Source: Panax quinquefolius (lineage: Eukaryota > Streptophyta > Magnoliopsida > Apiales > Araliaceae). Taken from it: a DNA stretch of 64,000 nucleotides. Below the pieces are notes generated by a model. The model was not told the DNA's origin. It did not search any database and saw only the letters and a program-made list of their open reading frames with translations. Location of the stretch: contig CM035165.1 of assembly GCA_020205615.1 (NCBI GenBank), positions 84,134,005 through 84,198,004 on the forward strand. The letters are read 5' to 3'. Position numbers and translations under genes: made by a program. Below are positions 38,024-51,175 of this stretch, in pieces; the first letter of the stretch is position 1; each line of letters begins with the position of its first letter.

Positions 38024-38600
38024 TTATGGCTTGATATGACAATGATTGAATTTAGTGGTTTGGTTACTTTGAATTCGCATAACAGGTTGGTTATGAATAT
38101 GAAAGCTAACAACCTTACGAAAAGCATGATGAGTAGTTAACCAATTGATTCCTAAAATCACATCAAAGGCAAGTATTTTCAAAAAGATAAGATCGACAGG
38201 TAACGTGAAAGTGTTTATTTGAATCAAACAAGATTTAAAAATAGTAATGTAACGAAGGCTCCTACTAACGAAGTTTCAACCAATAAGTCAAAGTCTAACT
38301 TCTCTAGAAGTCAAATTTAAACGTTGAACGCAAGCAAGAGAGATAAAATAATGGGTAGAAACGGTATCTTATAAGGTATAGACTTCGCAATTTATAATTA
38401 ACTAACCTGTGCTAACTTCGTTCGGTTTACTCGCTTTTGAGAAGTCATGAAAATGCACTTCCTAAAACCAACGACTTTGTTTTGTCCATATCCACCTTTG
38501 GTGCCACCGCCCCGACTAGACTTAACTTTGGTGCACAAAAAATTGAGCTAAATGACCTTCTCTTCTTGCAATTTCCACTTCTATTATCTTTGTCATGATT
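38024..38600 (-). pseudogene. Protease and zinc-knuckle relic of F
   Basis: A - strand frame (38024-38227) reads PVDLIFLKILAFDVILGINW, the retropepsin ILGMDWL region. Upstream, near 38530-38580, CKK...SFSS...C resembles a decayed zinc knuckle. This shows F descends from a coding gypsy element whose RT and integrase have been lost. Confidence 0.6.
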
Positions 38601-38949
38601 ACCAATCAAGTGGTTACCATTCTTGGCATGATAATTTCCCAGCGATGGTTATCATTATTCGATAAATTGCCACCAAAATATGATTATTATCGTGTTGTTG
38701 ATCGTTACCTTTTGTTTCGAATTTGAATCAACACTCTCATGTGCTTCATTGCTTATCTGGCATTTTCGAGATGCCATTCTCAAACACTTGTCACAAAACA
38801 AGGGTTAATTAACATATCACATATTATCCCTATAATCGACCGACCAATTAAATACCAAATAAATTTAGGTAGGTCATACTAGCGAAGGAATTACCCGTCA
38901 TCCCCTCCTAGTTCTTATCTCACATCTCGGCCAGGATCATATTCCTAAA
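38601..38949 (-). other. Remaining 5' interior of F
   Basis: Degraded sequence rich in Asn/Ile codons on the - strand, likely gag linker remains. Next to the PBS lies an AGGA/TCCT hairpin (38933-38946). Confidence 0.4.
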
Positions 38950-38960
38950 CTCGATACCAA
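38950..38960 (-). other. Primer-binding site of F
   Basis: The - strand reads TTGGTATCGAG next to the LTR; initiator tRNA-Met-like, with CpG-type differences. Confidence 0.65.
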
Positions 38961-38961
38961 C

Positions 38962-41355
38962 CGCGACCCCAAAATTTAGGTATACGTCACCCATCTTGGG
39001 TCGCCACTTACATGGTACATAAATTCAAATACAACTTACTAATATAAGCGTGCTGTACAATACGACATAAACCGTGAGTTTGAATACAAATATTGTCTAC
39101 TAGATATTATACAAACTCAAAATGAGTCCTCATTACAACTATTATCACACTATTTCACGTAATAGTGAGGACTACTAACGCTATCCTCTCGGACCATTAC
39201 TCTGCGTTCCCGACTCGTCCCGGCTATGTTCTCATTTCACAAGAGAGCGGTGAAAGAAAGGGTGAGCTCAACTAGCCCAAGAAGAAATATTATGACTAAG
39301 ATAATGCGAATAAATTATCATTAGCCTTCAATGATGTTAAACCGATAAACTACAATAGACAAACCGGTTTAATCTGCAATGAACATGCAATCCATTAAAA
39401 GAGTCAAGTAGAAGTCTACTATCTTTTAGGTTTTAAAAGGTTTTCATAAATTTTTATCACTAAGACTCGGTTTAATGAATAAACCACAATATCTAATCAT
39501 CCATGTACCACGGTCAAGGATTTTCATCAAATTATCAATGGTCATGACTATACCGAATCACCCCTGGTCATAATCATACCAAAAACTATCCATCACTGCA
39601 TTACAGGCCACTGAGGACTTTTATCATATCATTTATAACAAGCCATGATTATACCGAATGATCCCTGGTCATAATCATACTAAGTTCATCTATGCACGTA
39701 AGCCAAAGATAACATAATATAACATGAGGATGATGACAATGACATAATAATTCAATAAAACATGTTCAAGAATTATTTAATCCGAGAATTATTAACGTCC
39801 AAATTGTCAACATAATCTTTGTTTTGTAGAGTAAAATTCAAGAATAATCGGAAGAATATTTCCATGAAAAGATCTTTGGATGAAACGCAAATATCAAAGA
39901 TATTCTACTAATTTCATGGAGTATAGAAGTCAAAGTTTTAACCAATTGGGTATAATAAAGAATGGAATAACAAAAGAAATCACCATGCATGCGGTACTTT
40001 GCATGTACGGAGTTATTCAATAGAATAATAATAACGGAACCGAAGTCGAGGTGAAATTCAATCGCAAGCGGGATGATCCAAAGAATAATAAATCTTTGAA
40101 TAATAAACAATGGAACCGGTCAAATTGTAAAACACACGCATGAGGATATTCCAAATGAGAATAATAAATGCGGAATAATAAACAATGGAACCGGTCAGGT
40201 GTAAAACACACGACAAGATATTCCAATGAATAATAAAGAATGGAATAATGTAAGAAGATCACCAAGTATAGGGGATTAAGCGCATACAAAGTTATTCCAA
40301 CAAAATAAATAAGAATGGAATAATATAAGGATTTCACCAAGTATAGGGTATACGGCATTATACAAGTTATGTATAGGGTATGCCACTTTTTACGAGTTAT
40401 TCAAGCAGAATAATAATGAATGGAATAATGTAAGTTCTCTTCATGAATAAGAAAGAATAACACCTCTTACGTGTACAACAAATAATATCCCTTACCTTAG
40501 AAGAATGAATATTTAAAAAAGTGAAGTAGCGTAATACTTTTCTTCTTTCTCTCTATAGTTTTCTCTCTACAGAGTTTCAATTGAATTCGTAAGAAAATAA
40601 TGAAGGAATGAGCTTCTATTTATAGGAAAATAGAATGCATAGTAATTAATCCATGAACGGCCCAGATTGATTTACTTTAATTTGACGGTCCATATTTAAA
40701 GTAAAATCTTTTAAATAAAATATCATATATTCTATTTATATATAAACATTTTACTATGCAAACACTATGCAACACTATGCAAAATACTATGCAACACTAT
40801 GCATAATAAAATATAATATATTCTATTTATAAAATAACTTTAATAAAGTATTCATTTTATATAAAAGATGTTTTCATTTTATTACGTTAATAATCTGAAT
40901 AAAACAAAACGTCATTATCGCTATAATAATTCATATTATTAATCGACAATAATGGAATCAAACTGAGTGACTTCTCACATAAGCATCAATAATCAATACC
41001 GTGTGTTACTATGCAACCACACGTATCACCGTACTTTTACTACCGAGTAGTTCAACAAAGATCAACGGTAAAACTTCCGCCGTTATTTCAATAAAATATT
41101 TTTGTCGTTTTCTCAATCCAACAATAATTCTGTTGTGGGGTCCACCAATGATTGAGCCGTTGTACGAATATTCCCTCGCTAAATAGGAATATTCCCGACT
41201 AATCGAATATAATATAACCACTTGCATACTTTGCAAAATTTATAAATACTACCCACAACTATAATATTATCTCAAATTCACACCATAATATTAAAAAATT
41301 ATTTTAAAATTTAAAAAATTTAAATCTTTATGGAATTTGATAAAAACAGTGGGTC
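38962..41355 (-). repeat. 5' LTR of F
   Basis: Parallels 33267-35659 throughout, with the start altered to cgcgacccc and the far end degraded at gtgggtct. TATA box at 40617-40624; GAATATTC at 41166 and 41187; GGGCT/AGCTC stem-loop at 39264-39278. Differences from its partner cluster at CG and CAG sites and include many small indels. Confidence 0.85.
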
Positions 41356-41385
41356 TTTATCGTTAAAATATTAAACATAATTGAT

Positions 41386-41801
41386 CTCATGAAGTATTAA
41401 CAATTCAAAGTATAGTTAAATATATAATTGAATAGTTATAATGTAACTTATATATATATATATATATGTATGTTTGTGTATATAGAGATATATGTATACA
41501 TAAGAGATATGTATATGATATATAGAGAAGTTACATGGAAGATTTACATAAGTGAACGTTTCTTCTATCCTCTCAATTCTTCTTACAAACAAATAACTAC
41601 TACAAAGTAGTGTTCATTTTGAATTTTCTGTGAATTGCTTTCACGGATTATTCACCAAGGCTTGACATATATCCTGGAGGTATATCGTCTGCAACCCATA
41701 GCAAACCGATCGTGGTGGGGGAGATAAAGACCTTAAGACAGGGATAACTCATGTCACGTCTTCTAAAACAATCTTGACTCTACGAAGCTACAATTCTAAC
41801 A
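41386..41801 (+). repeat. 5' LTR of E, right part
   Basis: Resumes the Copia-type LTR near agtattaa and ends ctacaattctaaca, matching 53190-53604. It has an (AT)n run at 41451-41467. Confidence 0.88.
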
Positions 41802-43484
41802 ATCTTAAGGTCTTTATGTATTTATTAGAGTCATGATTTTGGTGAGATGGAAGACAACACAGTTTTGAAAGATAAGTGCCATTTTTCGTGTATCTATTTT
41901 ATCAATGGAATTTTTATGATAATTAGTAATATATTGAGATATTAAGCTAATTATTTTTTGATAATTCCTGTTAGAAGATGGATTGTGAAAAAAATGAAAG
42001 TGAAAAAGATTACAATTTACATGTTTGTAAATTGATGTGGAGAAGATGAAGCGTCATCATGGAAAAACACCAAATGTTGATGCTTAGAAATCTTTCAAGA
42101 GATTGTGGTGTTCTTCGGATTTAATTCCAAAAGGTGTGTTTTTTAACGATTGTCATTATTTTTATAAATGATAACTGTGTATCATTTTGTATATATGTGT
42201 ATATACTTGAAAGTATATGTTTTATGTATTATATCATGTGTAGATGATATTGTATGCTTGAGAATTATTTTACCAACATTTTGTTGTAATAAATTAATGA
42301 ATTAGTTTTGTGGGATAAGAAAAGTAATTAAATTTTTGTTCATGATGGAATAAATTTAATTTTGTACATATATATTTTGTTTATAATATTTTATGAGTAG
42401 ATAAAATATTTGATGTGTATATGTATGTATGAAATTTGAGACAATTATTTTTCTTATACACTAATTGAGATTAGCTTATTATGAGAAAGTTGTAAAATTT
42501 GAGAAGTTTACTTGTCTCTATGTATAAAAAATTAGTTGTAAATTAATTTATTTTGAGAATAAAGTAAATTTATGTTCTTTTGAACAAAATTATGTATAGA
42601 AAGTTTGAGGTAATATTTAGTGTGTAATATTACTTGGTATTGTATGCATGAATTTTGAGATAAATTACTTTGTTTGTGGATAATAAATTAATTATCAACT
42701 AATAGTTAGAAGAGATATTGTAGAAGTAGATGTGGTTGAATAAATCTTGTATACAATATGATTTTGATGTTGAGAAAACACTTAGAAATGATATTCGTAG
42801 TGTTTTTGGGATAATCATAATTGGTATATGTTGATTTATTTTTATGTGTACTTCTTGTCCAAGAAGTAGTAAATTTTAATGTGGTCATGAATTTTGTATA
42901 TTCTAATTGAGATAAACATTTTATTTTTGAATTTTTATAAATATAGTGAAGTTCAAGTATTTCATATTATTATGAAGATTGTCTTGAATTCTATATTGTA
43001 AATGTCAAAAGATATATTGTTTATGATATTTTCTATCCAAGTTGGGACAAGAAAATACTTGAGGATATATATACTACTTACTTATGTGTGTGAATTTTAT
43101 TTGCTTTCTATATAAATTAATTTTGTGTGATAAATTAATTTCTTAGAAAGTAAATATAAATTTTTATATTTTATATGCAAATAAATTTGTGCAATATGAT
43201 GAGTTGTGCTATAATTTGTATATAATGAATTTTATACTATTTACATATAGTCGAGTGTTACGTGTTGATATACTTGAAAATTGTACATGTATAATTTTAA
43301 GTGCTTATATTAAATAATTTTTAGATTTGAGATTTTATGTAATTCAGAAAATAAGAGCTTGTTTTCTTATGTGGGGGTGTTCTAAAAGATTCTTAAGTTG
43401 AAGAAATCTTTATATGAATAACTAATACATAAAATGTACAAGAACTTATTTTTTATTTTGAGAAGTGTTCCTTAATATTCTCAT
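41802..43484 (+). other. AT-rich interior of E
   Basis: No canonical tRNA primer site follows the LTR. Instead 41803-41817 is the exact reverse complement of 41724-41738 in the LTR. An ATG frame at 41847 (MEDNTVLKDKC) could be a gag stub. Near 43376-43425 a stop-ridden frame reads KLKKSLY, a common Copia RT motif. The rest is uninformative AT-rich sequence. Confidence 0.45.
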
Positions 43485-44675
43485 GTGGAAGTAAGCACCC
43501 AACCTAAGAAGAATGTATGTTTCACGTGCGAATCCAAGGATCACTTTGCTCGTGAATGCCCTCAGAGGAAGGTGGAAGAAACAACAAGAAGTAAGGGAGG
43601 CAACAGTGGAGGTACTTGGGCCATTGCTGGACCTACAGCATCAAACAAACCCACATCCAGAACTTTCAACATGACTGTGCAAGATGCTGTGCAATCAAAA
43701 GATGTGGTGTCAGGTATTATCCCAATCAACGATATTAATGCTTATGTATTATTTGATTAGGGTGCTACTTACTCGTTTATATCTGATAAATTTGCTAAGA
43801 GGTTAGAATTGCCTATAGAAGAACTGAATTTCCCTTTGAACATAGAAATATCGAATAGGGAGGTGATTCATGTTAGGTTCGTATACAAGAACTGTAGGGT
43901 GAACATAAAAGGGAATATCATGATGGTAGATTTAATTCCGATTAGACTCGAGGAATTTGATATAATTTTGGGAATGGATTGGCTGTTCAAATATGGAGCA
44001 GTAATTGATTGTCACAAGAAGTGTGTAAACCTTATTACTCCATCAAAGGTAGTTTTCCATGATAGCAAATCGCCTAGACAAATGAAATGTCTGACGATTA
44101 TGCAGGCCAAGAAGTTGTTGAGTCAAGGTTGTGTGGGTTATTTAGCTTACATAGTCGATACTCAAAAGAAGGGTGTGAAACTGGAAGAGATACCAGTGGT
44201 TAGGGAATTAGTAGATGTATTTTCGGAAGATTTGCCAGGACTTTCGCCTGACAGAGAGATTGAGTTTGTAATCAACTTAGTGCCAGGAACTGCACTAATA
44301 TCGAAGGCCCCGTACAGAATGGCTCCGATAGAAATGAAAGAACTGATGGTACAACTGCAAGAGCTGCTAGACAAGAAGTATATTCAACCAAGCGTATCAC
44401 CGTGGGGAGCGCCAGTTTTATTCGTTAAGAAGAAGGATGGATCAATGCGTCTTTGCATTGATTATAGAGAGTTAAACAAAGTCACTATTAAGAAAAGGTA
44501 TTCGTTGCCTAGAATAGATGACTTGTTTGATCAGTTGAAGGGTGATAAATATTTCTCTAAAATAGATTTGAGAAGTGGGTATTACCAATTGAAGGTAAGA
44601 AAGGAGGATATACCTAGAACGACATTCAGAACTCGATACGGACATTACGAGTTTCTGGTGTGTCTTTTGGTTTAA
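43485..44675 (+). pseudogene. Gag knuckle, protease and RT N-terminus of G
   Basis: A single frame with one TAG (43758-43760) falling in the protease active site (LFD-stop-GAT). Zinc knuckle [14 protein letters not shown] at the start, ILGMDWL near 43970, RT blocks from [12 protein letters not shown] to [12 protein letters not shown] and [14 protein letters not shown] 2-nt deletion near 44658 shifts the frame just before the MPFGLTN block. Confidence 0.92.
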
Positions 44676-45635
44676 CAAATACCCCTGCCGCGTTCATGGA
44701 TTTGATGAACAGGGTGTTTAAACCATTCTTAGACAAGTTTGTAGTGGTATTTATCGACGACATTCTGGTGTATTCCAAAACTCAAGAAGAACACGTGGAA
44801 CATTTATGTTTGACATTGGAGACACTAAGAAAGGAAAAGTTGTACGCGAAATTTTCTAAGTGCGAATTTTGGCTCGATCGTGTACAATTTTTGGGTCATG
44901 TGATTGACAAAGATGGGATTTCAGTGGATCCATCAAAAGTAGAAGCTATAATCAATTGGGAACAACCAAGGACACCTTCGAAGGTGAGGAGTTTCTTGGG
45001 GCTGGCTGGTTATTATAGAAGATTCATTCAATATTTTTCCAAGATAACCACTTCGTTAACAAATTTGACACGAAAAGCTGTGAAATTCATTTGGACGGAG
45101 AAATGTGAAGAGAGCTTCCAAGATTTGAAGAAGAAGCTAAGTGTGGCACCTATGTTAACCCTGTTGGATAATACAGGAAATTTTGTGGTGTATAGTGATG
45201 CCTCACACAAAGGATTGAGTTGCGTTCTTATGCAAAACGGCAAAGTTATTGCCTATACATCAAGACAACTGAAGGACTATGAGAAAGGTTATCCGACTCA
45301 TGATTTGGAATTGGCTGCAGTAGTATTTGCTCTCAAGATATGGAGACACTATCTTTATGGACAGAAATATGAGATCTACACAGACCACAAAAGTCTGAAG
45401 TATATTTTCACTCAGAAGGACCCGAACATGCGTCAGAGAAGATGGATGGAATTGATAAAGGATTGTGATTGTGAGATCTTTTATCATCCATGCAAAGCGA
45501 ATGTGATTGCAGATGCTTTAAGCAGGAAAGGTCGGGAGAAGATGATGCTGTAACAACTCAAGAGGAGCTAATTTCAGCAATGACAAAGTTAGAGCTGGAA
45601 ATCAAATTTCCACAGGAATCCGACGAACAACTATT
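44660..45635 (+). pseudogene. RT core and RNase H of G
   Basis: Open 44660-45553: [13 protein letters not shown], catalytic [10 protein letters not shown] intact, [27 protein letters not shown], RNase [10 protein letters not shown] and [11 protein letters not shown], then [11 protein letters not shown]. It stops at 45551 after a small deletion. The relic continues to the H insertion at 45635. Confidence 0.92.
45631..45635. repeat. Left TSD of H (ctatt)
   Basis: Same as 48770-48774. Confidence 0.97.
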
Positions 45636-48600
45636 TGTAACATTCCAGAATTTTAAAGTGTAATATTAAATATTTATTGATTTATATAAGTATTTAATGG
45701 ATATGTTTATTGTTGAATAAATAATTGTTCAATTTGAGTTGATGTGGTTTAGTTAATTATTTGTTGAATAAATAATTAAGGAGCTAAGAAAATTAATTGT
45801 TATGAGGTTATATACTAATTTAATTTAATAATTAAGTTAGAGAGCTAATAATGATTAAATGAATTATAATATTTTAATTAAAATTTGTAATTTAAAATAA
45901 GTTGTTAGTTGGTTAAATAAATTTATAATTATAAAGAAAAGTATAATTGTGTGGGAATGATTTGTGTGTTAAATCAATTTAATAAATTAGTATTTGAATT
46001 GATTAAATTGATTATTTAATTTATTAGAAGTGTGACAAATAACTTTGCTATAAAGGAGTTAGTAAAATAAATTAAAAGAGTTAATTTAGTTTTGCCAAAC
46101 ATGTCTTATTGCATATTAAGTCATTAATCTAATAGTGTTTTATCAAACAAGGTATAAGGATTAATCTATTTGTTTTAGTTAGATTTGCCAAACAAGGTGT
46201 AAGGGTTAATGAGTTATTTTTATTAGTTTAACCAAACAAGCCTTATGGCTTTTGATTTTCAAAACTTACATAACTGATATAATTTATAGCTAGAATTATA
46301 TTATATATTTAATATATATTATATCTTATACGTTATATTTTCCTACGTTAGTTAGACTAGAGTTAGAAAGAAGACTCAGTTGAAGAAAAGAGAAGAAGAA
46401 GAATATAGAGAGAAAAGTTGAGAGAAGTTTAGAGAAATTGAGAAATGAATTGGGGAAAAGAAGATTGTAATCATAACTATTTTCTTCTAAACTCTAGAGT
46501 ATCATCTTCTTAATCAAAGGTAGGATATTAATCCTTGTATTTTATTTTTAAAGTTTAGTTTTCTTCTCCAAAAAGTTCTCTATAAATAATTATGGATAAT
46601 GAACTTCTTGTGTATATAGCTTTAGATGATGATTGTTGTTGTAAAACTGTTTTTTTTGAGATTTTGTGTGATTATAATCAAATTCTTTATGTATGTATGT
46701 AAATTGTGAAGAAAAATATATTACAGTAAGTTTATATGAAAATATATATAAATATGGCTTAGTTTAAAGTAGAAATTAAGGTTTAGTTATTTGTTAAACT
46801 GATAAATTGATTATTGAATTTGATAGAGTATGTATAATCATAACTATGGTGTTTTGAAATCTCTGTTTTGATTGAAAAACAAAATCACAGTGTTGATTTT
46901 CATTGAAAACATCAAAAATAAAGTTTTTGCCAAAAACATTGAAATTGGGTGTTGTAAATTTGATGTTTATGCTATTTTATGGGTAGGAACATGTTAGAAG
47001 TCTTCACAATACGTTTACATGAAGTCTATGTGTAAATTACATGTTAATTAGTCTATTAGATTGGAGCTTGTAGGCCACTTTAGCTTTTGTTCATGCTGTT
47101 GTCGAGCTTGGTCGCCGAAGTTTCGACTCTCTGGCGCCGCAGATGCGGCCAATAGAGACAAGTTTCTGTACAGTAATAGTTACGGTTACGCTGTAGCAGA
47201 TGCCATTCGATGGCTCGTGATTTCTGCCAGATCGCTAACTCAACAATAAGAAAGACCAACCATGATGTAAATCGTGGCGCCAATAATATGAGTTAGCGAA
47301 GAAAGGTTACGGCGCTTTTAGTTATTACACAAATTTTGAAAATAAAGGTTATGTGTTAATAATATGAATGCTAAATGATGATTTTAGTAGTATTAAACTA
47401 TGAATGAGCATGTTATCAAGTGTTAACTAGTATTAACATAGTTTGATTATGTGAATGGGTGATTTGACCTACATGATGTATATATTTGTTTATATAGATA
47501 TAAAATATTGGTAATGACTAATTATGTCATGATGACATATGTATAGGGTATTGATTCAAGTTGTAAGGTTTAGCTTGTGCTAAAGGCAAGTTTTCTAACT
47601 CTAAAACTTCGGTGTACAAGTTTAATTTCGTTGAGCACATTATTGCTTTTAATTCCATTTCAATTATACAAGTTGTTAACTCTACACTTTCGTGGAGTTA
47701 GATTGTTTAGTATTGATAAAGCTCTTGTATCTATTGGTTCATGAGGATGCAAGTATTCTACATCTTACATCTTATTATTGAACAAGTTTCTTTAATATGT
47801 AACTCGTTAGTTAGCATGCAAGGTACTGTATTCTAGTGATGAGCAACTTTGTCATTCAATTTACTATTCATGATGCATGTTTAGTACCCAATCCTCAATA
47901 ACCTTGAATGTTATGATTATTCCATGCTTATGCTATTAGATTATTCCTAAAGCATGATGTAAATTTACAAATATTAATTCAGTTATGATTATTCCATAGC
48001 ATCTGATTATTTTTTTTGTAATCAACTAATCCTTAGTTGATTCTTCGTTGAATCTAAATTACCTGTAATGTATCCAAACCAAACTCACTTTGGTGCGGAC
48101 TTGTATTCTAAATACTGAGATGAACAACTCTTTTAATAGAGGTTTACGCTTAGCGTTGAAATGGTTGTGCACAATACATTGTACGAAGGGTTGATCCCCA
48201 AAGACGTGGAGTCCTTATAGTCTTATATTGTTAAAGTTAAAGTTGAAAGATTACTTATAAGCTGTGGACATGATTCGTGGTCATTAGACCCTCAAATGAA
48301 TGTTATATTTTTTGAAAGTGAAGTGAATAGAATATATTGTTGATTCTATTGAGCCTAATATTGGCAATTGATGTAAAAGTTTAAAGATTTACTTATTGTT
48401 ATTTCAAGTGGGCCTTGTTTGCTCACTCTTACCGTAAAATTTCTTATAGCTAAAGTTGAAAGCGGGTGGCGTACCTAGCACCGAGAAGGAAAAGGAAAGA
48501 TGAATAAATACTGAAGACTTGTAATAGTTTTGATAGTTTACTTTCAGACTTTGGTTTAAAGATTGTAATGAAGTTTATTTAAATTTTTGCATTTGAATGA

Positions 48601-48769
48601 TTGTTGTTAAAGGTTAGATAACCTGGGAGATTTTTATTTAAGTTTAATCCTATATGGGCAGGTTTTTATTATTCAATTTTATTATAATTGGGTAGTTAGA
48701 AATGAATGTTTTGATTAAGTGAACACCAAATCTTGAGGAAATGAAGTACCAGGATTTGGGGGTGTCACA
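45636..48769 (+). repeat. Solo LTR H, B family
   Basis: tgtaacattccag ... ggggtgtcaca, 3,134 bp, perfect ctatt duplication, no interior: the result of LTR-LTR recombination. It contains stem-loops AATCAACTAA/TTAGTTGATT (48020-48042), CCAAA/TTTGG (48079-48093) and GTGGGC/GCTCAC (48408-48426). A GC-rich cassette lies at 47120-47320. No genes. Confidence 0.96.
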
Positions 48770-48774
48770 CTATT
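48770..48774. repeat. Right TSD of H (ctatt)
   Basis: Same as 45631-45635. Confidence 0.97.
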
Positions 48775-49900
48775 TCAATTAGAAGCAGGTCCAACTTTAC
48801 TGGACAAGGTGAAGAACGCTCAGTTACAAGATGAAGAATGTGGGAAGATAAAAGAGAATATGGTTGATGGTAGCGATTCGAAATACAAGATCGATACCGA
48901 AGGATTACTACGGTACGAGGGAAGAATCTGGGTTCCAGCAACACCAGAGCTGAAAGACAAAATCTTGACCGAATAGCTCAAGATATTCTATTCATCCAGG
49001 AAGTACGAAGATGTATCAAGATTTGCGCCGACATTTTTGGTGGTTGAATATGAAAAGGGATGTTGCAGAATGTGTGGCGAAGTGTTTGACATGTCAAAGA
49101 GTAAAAGCCGAACACCAAAGACCCAGCGGATTACTTCAACCATTGGAAATACTAGAATGGAAGTGGGAACACATCACGATGGATTTTGTGATGGGTCTTC
49201 CGACTACTCAGAGAGGATACGATGCAATTTGGGTGATAGTGGACAGACTGACGAAATCAACGCACTTTTTACCAATAAAGATTAGGTTCAATCTTGATCA
49301 GTTGGCAAGATTGTACATCAAAGAGATCGTTTCGAGACATGGAGTGCTAGTGTAAATTGTGTCCGATAGAGACCCGCGATTCACTTCAAATTTATGGAAG
49401 AGACTACAAGAATGCATGGGAACTCAATTACAAATGAGTACAGCTTATCATCCATAAACAGATGGCCAAAGCGAACGAACGATCCAGACATTAGAAGATA
49501 TGCTAAGGGCATGCATCATGGATTTCAAAGGAAGCTAGGAAGAACAATTACCGTTGGTGGAATTTGCCTACAATAATAGTTATCACGCGAGCATCGGCAT
49601 GCCGCCTTACGAAGCGTTATCTGAAAGAAAGTCTGAGAACTCAATTGTCTTTGGGATGAAGTTGGTGAACGTCAAATTGCTAGGACCGAACTAGTGCAAC
49701 AAAGCTTCTTGAGATTATCAAACTCATCGAGACAAGATTGGTAATGACTCAAAACCAAAACCGGAAAAAGTATCTTTGATCAACACGGGTAAGATCGTGC
49801 ATTTGGCGTAGAAGCTACGTATTCTAAAAGTTTCTCCTTGGAAGGGGAAATTTGTTTTCGATAAAAAGGGAAAACTAAGCCCGAGGTTTATTGGACCCTT
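48775..49900 (+). pseudogene. Integrase relic of G
   Basis: Resumes the RNase H-integrase linker after H. 49011-49355 carries the zinc-binding CVAKCLTCQ, the first catalytic Asp (MDFVMGLP) and [16 protein letters not shown] at 49353 precedes the SDRD block, and other stops follow (near 49456 and 49537), though DGQSER is present. Further frame changes lie at 49620-49900. Confidence 0.88.
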
Positions 49901-49904
49901 TGAA

Positions 49905-50225
49905 GTGCTGCGAAGAGTTGGAGAGGTAGCTTACGAGATAGCTCTATCTCCAGAGTTGGAAAACATTCATAATGTTTTTTATATTTCGGTGTTACGACCG
50001 TATAAACCCGATTACAAACACATGATCAAGTACGAACCGTTGCAGTTTGAGAAAGATTTGTCTTATGAAGAGATTCCTATCCAGATAGTTGACAGGAAAG
50101 AACAAGTGCTCAGGAATAAAGTAAATCCTTTTGTGAAGGTGATGTGGAGGAACCACAATGCTAAAGAAGCTACGTGGGAACTCGAAGAGAAAATGGTAAA
50201 AGAGTACCCTGAGTTATTTGTTTAA
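49905..50225 (+). pseudogene. Chromodomain part of integrase, G
   Basis: 106 open codons (LRRVGEVAYEIAL ... EYPELFV), including QIVDRKEQVLRNKV and VKVMWRNHN; near-identical to B's 13294-13680. The domain is intact but detached from a working integrase. Confidence 0.92.
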
Positions 50226-50333
50226 TCTGTGTCTTCGATTCTGGGTACAGAATCTTTGTAAGTAGGGAAGAATGTAACGAATATGTTGTTTGAGTTGTGA
50301 TTCTGGGGACGAATCCTTTATAAGAGGGAATGA
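50226..50333 (+). other. 3' untranslated tail and PPT of G
   Basis: Contains two gattctggg-type repeats (gattctgggtacagaatc and gattctggggacgaatcc) and the purine tract ataagagggaatga next to the LTR. Confidence 0.8.
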
Positions 50334-51132
50334 TGTAAACTATATTTTTAAATGTAAATTATAAATAAATTATAAATATTTATTGGATTGTTTTTTTGAA
50401 TAAATAATTGTTAAATTTGAAGTTGATTTAGTTATTAATATTTGTTAATTTTTAATGTAGTTAATTATTTATTTGTTAAATAATTAATGTGCCTTATATG
50501 GATTGAGTTTGTGATTTAATTTATTTTAAATTATTAACTAAATAAATATATTTTATAAAATAAATTTATAATTTAGTTTATGCCAAACAAGGTTTAAGTA
50601 TATTAATCATGTAATTTTTAATGGTTTGCCAAACAAAGCCTTATGGATTTTGGATTTGTTTTGAATTTAAAATTAACTAAATAAATAATTTATATATTTA
50701 TAAGTATCGTTATATCGATAACCCGATAATACTTATTAGGTCTATTTTATATCGCGCTTTCTTTTATATACGCTTTGTTATCGATTTAGTTTTTACTTTT
50801 ATGTATATTGTATATGGCCTAAGCTAAAGCCTAAGAAGAAGTTAGGAGAAAAGGGTTTTCAAAGAGAAGGTTTCAGAGAATTTGAGAGAAAACCTGAGAG
50901 AGAGAAGTAGCAAAAGAAAGTTATCAGTGATTAACAAAGATTGTCTAATCAAACAAGAGGTATGTTTCTCAAAACTTAAAAAGATGTACGTATATATATA
51001 TGTTATAGTTCGTGATGCCTAAAGTCTGTGTATTCTTCTATTTCACTGTATATATAAAGTTTTACAAAAATTTTGGTAAACTGTGTTTTATAATTGGTTA
51101 TGATAATATGAGTAGCTGTAATTGTTATAGTT

Positions 51133-51175
<43 letters not shown>

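Larger units (their letters stand above)
33267..41385 (-). mobile_element. Element F: degenerate gypsy derivative in E's LTR
   Basis: LTRs 33267-35659 and about 38962-41355, interior 35660-38961. Orientation is -, from PBS (38950-38960, TTGGTATCGAG) and PPT (35660-35690). Only a gag-knuckle and protease relic survives. The right end is odd: after the LTR come about 50 bp resembling the PPT-side interior, so the right border (about 41355-41400) is approximate. Confidence 0.8.
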
